Assembly (NCBI GenBank): GCA_040752025.1
Contig: JBFMFR010000004.1
Span: 205,980-269,979, forward strand
Direction: 5' to 3'
From: JBFMFR01 sp040752025
GTDB lineage: Bacteria; Chloroflexota; Anaerolineae; Anaerolineales; UBA4823
DNA length: 64,000 bases
Made by a program: the position numbers and the translations under genes
Notes under the pieces: model-generated
The model's database searches: none
Told to the model about the DNA's origin: nothing
What the model saw: the letters and a program-made list of their open reading frames with translations, nothing else
Shown here: positions 16,440 through 24,712 of the stretch, one piece after another
How positions within the stretch are numbered: position 1 is the stretch's first letter
Layout of the letters: every line of letters begins with the position of its first letter

Positions 16440-17168
16440 ATGAAGAATGTTGGCAGCGATAGCGGCCAATGGCGTGCGATCTATCGGACCGGCGGCGCGG
16501 CCGCCCTGGGCGCGGTCCTGGTCGGGGTGCTCGAGATCGCCATCACCTTCCTGCCGGGCGGGAACGCGCCGCACGAGACCGTGCTGGATTGGTTCAGGCT
16601 CTTCCAGGAGAACTGGTTCCTCGGCCTGCGCAACCTGGGGTTGTTGAATATCTTCCTCAACGCCCTGGGGGTCCTGACTTATTTTGCCCTGTGTGCCGCC
16701 CACAGGGAGAGCCCATACAGGCCCTACGCCGCGCTGGCAGCCCTGATCTTTTTTCTGGGGGCAGGAGTTTTCTTTGCTGATAACCGGGCTTTTGCCATGC
16801 TTGCCCTGAGCCGGCAGTACGCCGCGGCCTCCAGCGAGGCGCAGCGCGCCATGCTGGAAGCCGCCGGGCAGTCCATGCTCTCGGTGGGCGCCAGCCATTC
16901 GCCAGGAACATTTTTGGGCTTCTTTCTGTTGGAAGCTGCCGGGATCATGATCTCGCTGGTGATGCTGCGCAGCCAGGTTTTCGGCAAAGCTGCCGCTTAC
17001 GCCGGTCTCTTCGGGTTCGGCGTGTTGTTGATCTTCGAATACCTCTCATCATTTGTTTCGGGCTTGAGCGGGGCAGCGATGGCCCTGGCGATGCTGGGCG
17101 GCTTAGCGAGCATGGCCTGGTATATCCTGGTCGCTCGCACATTATTCCGCCTGGCCGGAACCCGGTAA
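16440..17168 (+). CDS. DUF4386-like membrane protein, paralogue 4 of 6
   Basis: 242 aa. Start set at 16440 since AAAGGAG is eight bases upstream; an earlier in-frame codon would overlap copy A without such a site. Signature start QWRAIYRTGGAAALG. The loop near residue 127 reads YAAASSEAQRAMLEAAGQS, where the acidic residue after AG is replaced by Gln. It is followed by SLVMLRSQVFGKAAAYAG. About six hydrophobic segments. Spacing to the next gene is 16 bases. Confidence 0.8.
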   Translation: MKNVGSDSGQWRAIYRTGGAAALGAVLVGVLEIAITFLPGGNAPHETVLDWFRLFQENWFLGLRNLGLLNIFLNALGVLTYFALCAAHRESPYRPYAALAALIFFLGAGVFFADNRAFAMLALSRQYAAASSEAQRAMLEAAGQSMLSVGASHSPGTFLGFFLLEAAGIMISLVMLRSQVFGKAAAYAGLFGFGVLLIFEYLSSFVSGLSGAAMALAMLGGLASMAWYILVARTLFRLAGTR

Positions 17169-17184
17169 TGCCTTGGAGTTTCTC

Positions 17185-17559
17185 GTGAACGTAATTTCTC
17201 AACTTAGCCTGCCCGGAATCGCTTTCCTGCTGACCCTGGTTTTTGGCGTGTGGCTCAGCCTTTCTGGCAAGCCTTACAACGGGGTGCTTTTCAACCTTCA
17301 CAAGCTGATTGCTTTGGGTGGGGTGATCGCTGTCGTTATTCAGCTTTCTAAAGTTTTGAAGTCCGTCGAAGCCCCGGCGCTGATCATCGGCCTGCTCGTT
17401 CTAGCGGGCGTCTGCGTGGTGGCACTGTTCGCCAGCGGGGCGCTGATGAGCATCGGCAAATTGGATCACGCTCTCACGCTGAACATCCACCGTGCAGTGC
17501 TGGCGCTGCTGGTGGTTGCGATTGGGACTGGGGGCTATCTGTTGGGGAGCCTGTTATGA
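17185..17559 (+). CDS. Small four-helix membrane protein
   Basis: 124 aa from GTG at 17185, which has TTGGAG six bases upstream; a TTG at 17173 would use that site as its own codons and is less likely. Four hydrophobic helices with a conserved-looking LFNLHKLIALGGV and LTLNIHRAVLALLVV, each with one His, which could suggest a small haem or quinone site, although this is speculation. It ends in an ATGA overlap with the oxidoreductase gene, so the two are probably translated together. Family not recognised. Confidence 0.65.
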   Translation: MNVISQLSLPGIAFLLTLVFGVWLSLSGKPYNGVLFNLHKLIALGGVIAVVIQLSKVLKSVEAPALIIGLLVLAGVCVVALFASGALMSIGKLDHALTLNIHRAVLALLVVAIGTGGYLLGSLL

Positions 17560-18566
17560 AATACAGGAGCGTCGTTGTCACACAGCGCGGCGGGCCGGAA
17601 ATGCTGCAAATCGTCGAGAACGAGCTGCGCTCGCCAGCGGCTGGAGAAGTGCGCATCAAAACCCTGGCCGCAGCCGTTTCCCTGCCGGATGTAGAGTCGC
17701 GTTATGCCCGTTCGCCCTTCCCGCCCAAGGTGCCCTACACGCCAGGTTATGCCATTGTCGGCGAGGTGGACGCGCTGGGAGAAGGCGTCCGCCAAGCCGG
17801 GCTGGGCAAGCGCGTGGCTGCGCTGACCGTCTACGGCGGTTATGCCGAGTACGTGTATTGGAGCGAGAAGAAGCTCATTCCCGTTCCGGCCGGGCTCGAC
17901 CCGGCGCAGGTGGTGCCGTTGATCCTGAATTACATCGTTGCCTACCAGACGCTTCACCGCTCGGCGCAGGTCAAGGCAGGGGATAAAGTGCTGGTCATCG
18001 GCGCCAGCGGCGGGATCGGCACGGCCTACTTGCAGCTCGGCAAGGTAGCCGGCCTCAAGATGTACGGGATCGCCTCCAAGAGTAAGCACACCATTCTCGG
18101 TGAATATGGCGCTGTCCCTATTGACTATCACTCGCAGGATTTCGTCCAGGTGATCCGCCAGTTGGAGCCGGGCGGCCTGGAGGCGGTTTTCGATGGCATC
18201 GGCGGGGAATACCTCAGGCGTGGTTTCCCGCTGCTCAAGCGCGGCGGCATCTGGGTGGGATATGCCAACCCGCTCAGTTTATCCGCCACGTTCCGCCTGC
18301 TGGGGCGCATCGCCTGGCTCAACCTGCTGCCCAACGGGCGGCGGGCGACGCTGTATGGCACAGGCGCTTCTTACCTGAACTGGCGATCCTTCCTGGAGGA
18401 TTGGGCGACCTTGTTCGAGATGCTATCTGAGGGCAAGGTCAAACCCGTGATTGCGGCCCGATTCCCCATCCTGGAAGCGGCCGAAGCCAACCGCCTGCTG
18501 GAAAGCGGGCAGGTGGTGGGCAATATCGTCCTGGTCGCGCCCGAATTGGCATCGTCTGGAGGGTGA
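17556..18566 (+). CDS. Medium-chain (quinone oxidoreductase-like) NAD(P)H dehydrogenase
   Basis: 336 aa. The N-terminal GroES-like domain (VVVTQRGGPEMLQIVE, VPYTPGYAIVGEV) lacks the Cys/His zinc ligands of alcohol dehydrogenases. The C-terminal Rossmann fold has the NADPH-binding VLVIGASGGIGTAYLQLGK and the later VFDGIGGEYLRRGFPLLKRGGIWVGY. This is typical of zeta-crystallin/quinone oxidoreductases. It is coupled by ATGA to the upstream small membrane protein and lies four bases before the hydrolase. It is probably one of the redox enzymes of the cluster; the acceptor is unknown. Confidence 0.88.
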   Translation: MKYRSVVVTQRGGPEMLQIVENELRSPAAGEVRIKTLAAAVSLPDVESRYARSPFPPKVPYTPGYAIVGEVDALGEGVRQAGLGKRVAALTVYGGYAEYVYWSEKKLIPVPAGLDPAQVVPLILNYIVAYQTLHRSAQVKAGDKVLVIGASGGIGTAYLQLGKVAGLKMYGIASKSKHTILGEYGAVPIDYHSQDFVQVIRQLEPGGLEAVFDGIGGEYLRRGFPLLKRGGIWVGYANPLSLSATFRLLGRIAWLNLLPNGRRATLYGTGASYLNWRSFLEDWATLFEMLSEGKVKPVIAARFPILEAAEANRLLESGQVVGNIVLVAPELASSGG

Positions 18567-18570
18567 AGGT

Positions 18571-19371
18571 ATGACTGGGAAACCTGCAAAGTCCGGCTAC
18601 TTCCGCAGCGGCCTGCCCTATAATCGCCTGGGCCGGGGGCCTCGCCCGCTGGTCGTCTTTCAGGGCCTGACCTTCGAAAACAAACCGCAAGCGGCGCTGG
18701 CGCTCCTATACCGATTCCTGGGAGGCAATTATACGGTCTATTCGGTGTTGCGCAAGCCGGGTATGCCGCCAGGGTATACACTTGGAGATATGGCTGGCGA
18801 TTACGCAGCTATGATCGGTGAAGAGTTTGGCGGGCCGGTGGATGTAATCGGCCTCTCGACGGGCGGCTCCATCGTCCAGCACTTTGCCGCCGATCATCCC
18901 GAACTGGTGCGCCGCCTGGTGATCCATTCGAGCGCGTACACTCTGAGCGACGAGGCCAATCAGTTGCAGCTCGAAGTTGGGCGTTTGGCGCAGCAGCGCC
19001 GCTGGGTGCAGGCCTACGCGGTGATGTTTGGGGCGGGCCTGCCCCGCGCAGGTGTGATGAAAACGCCCCTTCAATTCCTCGTCTGGCTCGGCGCAAGGTT
19101 GATGGCTTCGAGCGCACCCAAAGACCCTACCGACCTGGTGGTGACGGTCGAAGCCGAAGACAGGCACAACTTCGAAGATCGCCTGGCCGAAATCACTGCG
19201 CCGACCCTGGTCATCGCGGGAATGGATGATCCCTTTTACAGCGAGGCCTTGTTCCGCGGAACTGCCGCTGGTATCCCAGACGCCAGGCTGATTCTGTATG
19301 AAAAGATGGGCCATCCTGCGGGCGGGAAACAGTTCCAGCGGGATGTTCTGGCGTTTTTACGCCAACCGTAA
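18571..19371 (+). CDS. Alpha/beta hydrolase
   Basis: 266 aa from ATG at 18571 (GGAGGGTGAAGG upstream). The nucleophile elbow reads VIGLSTGGSIVQ with Ser as nucleophile, the acid loop is VIAGMDDPFYSE, and the His is in EKMGHPAG. The start has the oxyanion-type FQGLTFEN in place of HG. Length and motifs fit esterase or C-C hydrolase types. Together with the upstream oxidoreductase it suggests turnover of a hydrophobic ester or ketone, but no substrate can be named. Confidence 0.85.
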   Translation: MTGKPAKSGYFRSGLPYNRLGRGPRPLVVFQGLTFENKPQAALALLYRFLGGNYTVYSVLRKPGMPPGYTLGDMAGDYAAMIGEEFGGPVDVIGLSTGGSIVQHFAADHPELVRRLVIHSSAYTLSDEANQLQLEVGRLAQQRRWVQAYAVMFGAGLPRAGVMKTPLQFLVWLGARLMASSAPKDPTDLVVTVEAEDRHNFEDRLAEITAPTLVIAGMDDPFYSEALFRGTAAGIPDARLILYEKMGHPAGGKQFQRDVLAFLRQP

Positions 19372-19384
19372 TTGGAGGTATAGG

Positions 19385-19780
19385 ATGCAAATCCTGGCAG
19401 GTGTCTTTCTTTTTCTGCACGGCCTGGTGCACTTGCTCTACGCCGGGCAAAGCTGGCGTTTTTTCGAGCTGCGACCGGGGATGATCTGGCCGGATGGCTC
19501 CTGGATCTTCTCGCGGCTCCTGGGGAACGAAACCAGCCGGCTGCTGGCCAGCGTGATGCTGGCGCTGGCCGCCCTGGCCTACCTGGCGGGTGGTTTGGGG
19601 CTTTTCGCCCGGCAGGATTGGTGGCGCCCGGTGGTCCTGGGCGCGGCCGCACTTTCTTCCATAACCTATATCCTGTTTTGGAATGGAAAGTTCCAGGCGC
19701 TGGACGACCAGGGCGGGATCGGCCTGTTGATCAACCTGGCGATCGTGGTAGTCGTCTTGGTTTTCAGACAGCCTGTCTGA
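19385..19780 (+). CDS. Small membrane protein (131 aa)
   Basis: Start at 19385 is supported by GGAGGTATAGG. Four hydrophobic helices; starts MQILAGVFLFLHGLVHLLYAGQSWRFF-like with two His in the first helix (HGLVH), which is a pattern seen in small Chloroflexota membrane proteins of unknown role. Followed by 145 bases before the next gene, the longest space in the cluster; I see no terminator there, and AAAAAGGAGC precedes the next ATG. Confidence 0.65.
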   Translation: MQILAGVFLFLHGLVHLLYAGQSWRFFELRPGMIWPDGSWIFSRLLGNETSRLLASVMLALAALAYLAGGLGLFARQDWWRPVVLGAAALSSITYILFWNGKFQALDDQGGIGLLINLAIVVVVLVFRQPV

Positions 19781-19925
19781 AGCGTTCAGGCAAACCCGGC
19801 CATCGAGACCGAATAAAACGCACCCATGAAACGTATGATTATGGAAGAAACAACTTTATTGTGTCATTACCCTACCGTCAACGGCGACTGCCGCGGCGCG
19901 CGGCCGCCTCAAAAAGGAGCAAACT

Positions 19926-20639
19926 ATGTCCGCAGAAAAGAACCAGATTATGAATACCGAGGGCCTCGACCCGCGTTGGAAAGGACTCTATCGCCTCGGA
20001 GCGATCTTTTGCATCCTGATTACAGGTCTGGTGATTTTCGCCATTGTCGCCTTTTTCATCTGGCCCTTCAAACCCGGGTTTACTTCCACGGAAAACATCT
20101 ACGCCGCCTTGCAAACCAACCGGCTGGGCGCGCTGATGTCGCTCGACCTGCCTTTCCTGGCGATTGTGTTGGTCAGTTTCTTGCCGCTGTTAGCTTTGTA
20201 CGCTGCCCTGAAGCGCGTGGAAGAATCCTATGCCTTGATCGCTTTGTTCTTCGGATTAATCTCGATCCTCGCCTTTATTCCTTCGAGGCCTCTCGTTGAG
20301 CTGGTTTTCTTGAGCGACCAATACGCCGCGGCGACCAGCGAGGCCGCCAGGAGCCAATACCTGGCCGCCGGGGATGCTCTGACGACCCTGTTCAATGGCA
20401 CAGGCTGGATGGTGTACACTATCTTTTCCGCCATTTCCACGCTGATCACTGCTGTGCTGATGCTGCGCAGCCGGATATTCAGCAAGACGACCGGCTACCT
20501 GGGAGTGGCCTGCGCCATTGTCGGCCCTGGCATCTTCATTCCCGTGGCGGGACCGATGATCTCGCTGGTTGCCACCTTGTGCGGGGCGATCTGGTATCTG
20601 CTGATCGCCCGCACGTTGTTGCAGTTCAAGGATTGTTAG
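19926..20639 (+). CDS. DUF4386-like membrane protein, paralogue 5 of 6
   Basis: 237 aa, AAAAAGGAG upstream. Signature RWKGLYRLGAIFCIL, and loop YAAATSEAARSQYLAAGDA near residue 133, followed by TAVLMLRSRIFSKTTGYLG. It is followed after nine bases by paralogue 6. The first loop holds EDIYAALQTNRLGALMSLDLPF-type residues shared with paralogues 1 and 6 (QxNRL). About six hydrophobic segments. Confidence 0.8.
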   Translation: MSAEKNQIMNTEGLDPRWKGLYRLGAIFCILITGLVIFAIVAFFIWPFKPGFTSTENIYAALQTNRLGALMSLDLPFLAIVLVSFLPLLALYAALKRVEESYALIALFFGLISILAFIPSRPLVELVFLSDQYAAATSEAARSQYLAAGDALTTLFNGTGWMVYTIFSAISTLITAVLMLRSRIFSKTTGYLGVACAIVGPGIFIPVAGPMISLVATLCGAIWYLLIARTLLQFKDC

Positions 20640-20648
20640 GATTGGATC

Positions 20649-21392
20649 ATGGATAACTCACTTCTTACACACGAAAAACCCAACTGGAAAAATCTGTATC
20701 TCATTGGCGGCGTGGCCGCCCTGCTGCAACTGGCTGCCGTACTCTCCTACACCGTTGCCCTGGCCGTGCTGGGTTCCAAGCCAGCCAGCGCCCAGGAGTA
20801 CTTCACCATTCAGCAGACCAGCCGGCTGGCGAGCGTGCTGCGAGGCGACTTTTTGCTCCTGTTCCTGTTAGCGCCTTATTTGGGCACCTTCCCTGCTCTA
20901 TACATGGCCCTGCGGCGCCTCAGCCCGGTCGCCACGCTCTTTGCTACCCTGTTCACTTTGATCGCGGTGACGATCTGCTTTGCCAGCGAGTCAACCTTCG
21001 CCCTGCTCTACCTGGGCGAGCGTTACGCTGCTGCGACCAGCGAGGCCTTGCGCGCCCAGTTCCTGGCGGCGGGTGAGGCGGTCATCGCCTCGGATATGTG
21101 GAACAGCTCCGGGGCTTACATGTCGGGCATGCTTTTGCAGGGCGGCGGCGTGATCATCTCCCTGGTGATGCTGCGCAGCAAGGATTTCAGCAAAGTGACT
21201 GCGATTGCCGGGCTGCTGGGCAACGCTCTCGACCTGGCCCAGCACCTGCTGCACCCCTTCGCCCCGGCCATCTCAGCTCCGGTCCAGATGCTCATGGGAC
21301 CGTTCTACCTGGTGTGGTTCCCCATGCTGGCGCGGGATTTCTTCCGGTTGGCTAAGGCGCAGTATAAAAAATCAGGAGAGATTGTTCGATGA
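20649..21392 (+). CDS. DUF4386-like membrane protein, paralogue 6 of 6
   Basis: 247 aa. Signature NWKNLYLIGGVAALL; loop YAAATSEALRAQFLAAGEA near residue 127, then SLVMLRSKDFSKVTAIAG. The C-terminal quarter (GNALDLAQHLLHPFAP, LMGPFYLVWFPMLARDFFRL) aligns closely with paralogue 1 (LYLLWFPLLARDFWRL), so copies 1 and 6, at the two ends of the array, seem the closest pair. Its stop overlaps the ATG of the flavodoxin gene (ATGA). Confidence 0.8.
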   Translation: MDNSLLTHEKPNWKNLYLIGGVAALLQLAAVLSYTVALAVLGSKPASAQEYFTIQQTSRLASVLRGDFLLLFLLAPYLGTFPALYMALRRLSPVATLFATLFTLIAVTICFASESTFALLYLGERYAAATSEALRAQFLAAGEAVIASDMWNSSGAYMSGMLLQGGGVIISLVMLRSKDFSKVTAIAGLLGNALDLAQHLLHPFAPAISAPVQMLMGPFYLVWFPMLARDFFRLAKAQYKKSGEIVR

Positions 21393-21886
21393 AAGCTTTG
21401 GTTGTTTACGACTCGGTTTTTGGCAACACTGAAAAGATCGCCCAGGCCATTGGCCAGGCTATTGCTCAGGCTATCGGTGCTGCCCTCGGCCCTCAAGGGC
21501 AGGTAGAAACCCTGCCGGTCGGCCAGGTGACGGCGGAGAGGTTGCAGGGGCTGGATTTCCTGGTGGTCGGTTCGCCCACGCGCAGCCTTCGTCCCACCGA
21601 GGGCATCAGCCAGTGGCTCAAAGTCCTACCTAAACATTGCCTGTCCGGTGTGCGCATAGCTGCCTTTGATACGCGTCTGTGGTTGGAAACGATCGACTCC
21701 AAAGCCCTGCGTTTTATTGTGGATAAGGGCGGTTACGCCGCCAGCACCATTGCCAGGGCTCTCGAAAAGAAAGGCGGCAAGTTGGTGATCCCACCCGAAG
21801 GTTTCCTGGTGACCGGCGAGCAAGGGCCGCTTAAGGACGGCGAACTGGAACGCGCCGGGGCCTGGGCGAAACAAATCGTCTCGTGA
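21389..21886 (+). CDS. Flavodoxin
   Basis: 165 aa, coupled by ATGA to paralogue 6. The FMN phosphate loop reads YDSVFGNTEKIAQAIG, and the second loop VVGSPTRSLRPTEGISQWL and third AAFDTRLWLE fit flavodoxin family binding. It contains an AIGQAIAQAIG repeat in helix 1 longer than usual. As a soluble one-electron carrier it could feed the oxidoreductase or a membrane partner in the cluster. Confidence 0.85.
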   Translation: MKALVVYDSVFGNTEKIAQAIGQAIAQAIGAALGPQGQVETLPVGQVTAERLQGLDFLVVGSPTRSLRPTEGISQWLKVLPKHCLSGVRIAAFDTRLWLETIDSKALRFIVDKGGYAASTIARALEKKGGKLVIPPEGFLVTGEQGPLKDGELERAGAWAKQIVS

Positions 21887-21897
21887 AAGGAGCTGCG

Positions 21898-22416
21898 ATG
21901 TCCCCAAAGATTATCGTCACCTACGCCACCTGCACCGGTTTTACACCGGGCGTGGCCGAAGCCATCGGCAAAACCCTGACCGAAGGCGGCGCCTTCGATG
22001 TCGATGTGTTGCCGATGCAAGCCGTCAAAGACCTCTCGCCTTACCAGGCAGTCGTGGCGGGCAGCGCCATCCAGGCCAAGCGCTGGCTGCCGGAAGCCAT
22101 GCAGTTCGTCCGGGAGCGCCGTGCCGAGCTGGCGCGCCGACCCTTCGCCGCTTTCCTGGTGTGCATGACCCTGGCCATGCGGGATGGGGAGAAATACCGC
22201 CCCTTTGTGGCCGAGTTCCTGGCCCCTGTGCGGGCGCTGGCCAGGCCGGTCAGCGAAGGCCTCTTCGCCGGCGGGCTGGATATCCGCAAGGTGCCCTCCC
22301 TGGGCGACCGGCTGAAGTTCCGCCTGAGCGTGTTGTTCGGCGTCTGGCAGGAAGGCGACCACCGCGATTTGAACGCCATCCAGACCTGGGCGGAAGAACT
22401 GCGCCCGAGTCTATAA
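21898..22416 (+). CDS. Flavodoxin-domain protein (HemG/protoporphyrinogen-oxidase-like)
   Basis: 172 aa, start at 21898 chosen for AAAGGAG at 21886-21892. The N-terminus IIVTYATCTGFTPGVAEAIG is a flavodoxin FMN loop of the T-x-T/S-G type, and VVAGSAIQAKRWLPEAMQFV matches menaquinone-dependent protoporphyrinogen oxidase-like (HemG) flavodoxins. It resembles the protein at 32593. It ends the long cluster; the AT-rich block begins after it. Confidence 0.75.
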   Translation: MSPKIIVTYATCTGFTPGVAEAIGKTLTEGGAFDVDVLPMQAVKDLSPYQAVVAGSAIQAKRWLPEAMQFVRERRAELARRPFAAFLVCMTLAMRDGEKYRPFVAEFLAPVRALARPVSEGLFAGGLDIRKVPSLGDRLKFRLSVLFGVWQEGDHRDLNAIQTWAEELRPSL

Positions 22417-22523
22417 CCATTTTCGTTTTGTACTCTTCTATGCAAGATGCAAGATGTAGGATAGAATAATCAGATAAAAAGGTTATTTGGTTTTTGTAAA
22501 AGTCGGGAAGGAGGGGCGTGTCC

Positions 22524-23246
22524 ATGTGCAAAGTTTGCAAAGCCTTATTGGTTGTTCTCTTATTGACGCTAGTGGTTGCTTGCACGCAGCCAAACCAGGA
22601 TAGAAGCATAGCACTAACACCCGTGGTAGAGACTCCGGTAGTGACCAGCGTCAAAGATGTCGATTCGTTTATTCCCATCGAACTCCGCCTTGATGCGATT
22701 GATGTGAAGGACGATCAGGCCGTGTTAGAAATTTATGTGCAGCCTTGGGAAAATTTTGCTCCGGCTGATATGATTCTGCCAGCCCACATTACGCTCACAC
22801 TTCCAGCACAGGTGAAGCTAATTGAAGGAGATTTGACCTGGGAGACAAAACTGGCACCAAAGGAGATTTTTCTGCGCCAGGTTAAAATCAAGGTCGGCGA
22901 ATTGAATTCTGCTGCAGTTTTGCATTTATTTGCTCTCATAGGGGACAGGCAGGATCCATTCAGGGCTGTGGGTAAAGGTATTGTGCTTTGCGTACGCCAG
23001 CGAGTGGATGGGGAACTTGAGTTTTCTCAAGATTATTATTTTGGAGAGGGGTATAGCACACCTGTTGGGGGATCTGTCTTGACGCCTACGCCAGAGAATT
23101 TTAAAATCCTGGATGATTCATCTGGAGTGAAGAATCTGCCTCCTGTTTCTTGGACTGAGACGCCAATTGTAAAAATAACATCAACACCAGTTCCTAAAAT
23201 AACTTCAACGCCGATAATTACTCTGTCACCCGATGCTTATCCCTAA
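22524..23246 (+). CDS. Putative lipoprotein, family unknown
   Basis: 240 aa from ATG at 22524, GGAAGGAGGGG upstream; a GTG two codons earlier is possible. Signal peptide with lipobox VVAC (Cys20). The mature part is beta-rich (VEIRL-like strands, HITLTLPAQVKLIEG), with no Cys and no known domain I can name. The tail is a repetitive Thr/Pro linker (TSTPVPKITSTPIITLSP) that ends abruptly, as if a following domain were lost or the chain ends in an extended arm. Base composition is clearly more AT-rich than the cluster before it. Confidence 0.6.
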   Translation: MCKVCKALLVVLLLTLVVACTQPNQDRSIALTPVVETPVVTSVKDVDSFIPIELRLDAIDVKDDQAVLEIYVQPWENFAPADMILPAHITLTLPAQVKLIEGDLTWETKLAPKEIFLRQVKIKVGELNSAAVLHLFALIGDRQDPFRAVGKGIVLCVRQRVDGELEFSQDYYFGEGYSTPVGGSVLTPTPENFKILDDSSGVKNLPPVSWTETPIVKITSTPVPKITSTPIITLSPDAYP

Positions 23247-23335
23247 AGTCGGAAACGAGCCAGCTTGCGTAGAATGCCTACGATCGTTACTGGATAGCCA
23301 TTCGCTGGAATTTGCTCTGATCTGTTTCTAGTATC

Positions 23336-23364
23336 TTGACGCTTATAAAATAAGAGTAGATACT
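23336..23364 (+). promoter_or_regulatory. Possible promoter of the HEYGH protein gene
   Basis: TTGACG at 23336-23341 and GATACT at 23359-23364 with 17 bases between match the sigma70 pattern moderately (the -10 box in four of six positions). It lies about 70 bases before the ATG at 23432, in a 185-base space with no other signal. Confidence 0.35.
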
Positions 23365-23431
23365 TACACTGTTCTCTGGACTGATAGTCAAGGTATATCA
23401 GATAGCTGATAAAATAACCAGGAGGAAAAAG

Positions 23432-24565
23432 ATGGGGCGAACCCGATTCTCCTTAATTTTTCTTGTGATAATTTTAGCAGTGCCACTAGTAGGGGCGGTA
23501 GCTATACCGGATTTCCCTAAATCGACGGTTACGGTGACGGGTTATTGGAAATTTTGGGACAAAGATTCCAATTTGCGCGATTTAAAATACGCGCGTGTTG
23601 AAGTTTGGGATTACAATGCGACTACCTCTCACACTCTTCTCGGCGTAGCTTACACTAATTCGGATGGGTATTACTCTATCACTGTGACAAGCACTGAGGT
23701 TGAAGGCCCTGATATTTATGATAAGATATTTGCATGCAATGGCCATAGTGTTTGGGTGGGTGCCTCTTTCAACGATACAAACACTACATACTTTTATTCA
23801 ACGGAAGATGAAGTGTATTGGAATATTGGTGGGGGCACACTCAATCTCGGAATGCGGAATATTCCTTACGATGACTATAGATGGGCATATTACATCTATG
23901 ATCTCATTGCTGATGATGCCTGGAATTATCTGTATTACACCGTGGGTTGGGACAATCATTACAACCTAGGAGTTCAATGGCACCTCAATAATTTCGGATC
24001 TTCATACTATGATAACAGTGTGGAGGGAATCAACGTTGGACATTTGGATAGAAGAGATCCAGATGTAATTCTACATGAATATGGTCACTTTGTGATGCAT
24101 AAGATTTATACAAATTATCCGACCCATGATTGTACAGGTCATGTTTGGTATTTGCCATTTAGTGAAGAGTGTGGATGGAAGGAGGGGTGGCCGACTTATC
24201 TGCAGGCCGCAATTCAAGGGGATAAATTCTACGAGGATATGGATAATGCTTATCTCATCTATAGTTTAGAGATGCCGCTTCACCCATCATCGCAGATAGA
24301 ATTAACAGGTGCGGATGTTGAGAGCGTAGTGGCAGCTGCATTATGGGATGTGTTCGATAGTGAAGTAGAAGTGTGGGACAAGCTGGCCTCAGGTATCCAG
24401 GATGCCTGGGAAATTGTTGATATTGAGAATCCCTATACGGCCATCGAATTTGAGTCTGACTGGCTCGGCAGTAGTAGTGGGTCGAACTGCAGCTTGATCA
24501 ACATCTTCGATCACCTTGAGATTGGAAACGCAGTGTGTATCTTCTTGCCATTTTCTAGGAAGTAG
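23432..24565 (+). CDS. Secreted protein with HEYGH zinc-peptidase motif
   Basis: 377 aa; AGGAGGAAA precedes the ATG. Signal peptide (FSLIFLVIILAVPLVGAVA), then a transthyretin/carboxypeptidase-regulatory-like domain (ARVEVWDYN, TNSDGYYSITV; about 30-100). The C-terminal part has DVILHEYGHFVMH with His215, Glu216 and His219 and a downstream GWKEGWPTYLQA where Glu may be the third ligand, the arrangement of gluzincin-type peptidases. The two Cys pairs (CTG, ECGW) could be disulphides. No Thr/Pro linker or anchor is seen, so release is likely. The peptidase call is from the motif only. The gene is AT-rich compared with flanking genes. Confidence 0.6.
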   Translation: MGRTRFSLIFLVIILAVPLVGAVAIPDFPKSTVTVTGYWKFWDKDSNLRDLKYARVEVWDYNATTSHTLLGVAYTNSDGYYSITVTSTEVEGPDIYDKIFACNGHSVWVGASFNDTNTTYFYSTEDEVYWNIGGGTLNLGMRNIPYDDYRWAYYIYDLIADDAWNYLYYTVGWDNHYNLGVQWHLNNFGSSYYDNSVEGINVGHLDRRDPDVILHEYGHFVMHKIYTNYPTHDCTGHVWYLPFSEECGWKEGWPTYLQAAIQGDKFYEDMDNAYLIYSLEMPLHPSSQIELTGADVESVVAAALWDVFDSEVEVWDKLASGIQDAWEIVDIENPYTAIEFESDWLGSSSGSNCSLINIFDHLEIGNAVCIFLPFSRK

Positions 24566-24712
24566 AATACTTATCATTGGGTGCTGTTTTTGTTGCTGGG
24601 ATATTCTGTTTCTTCCTATGCGTAGACAATAAAGCAGCCTGGGTGAGCCATCCAGGCCTGGGTAGAAAGCTTGCGCCCTTGGCTAACGGGACAATGCCGG
24701 CAAGGAGACTGT

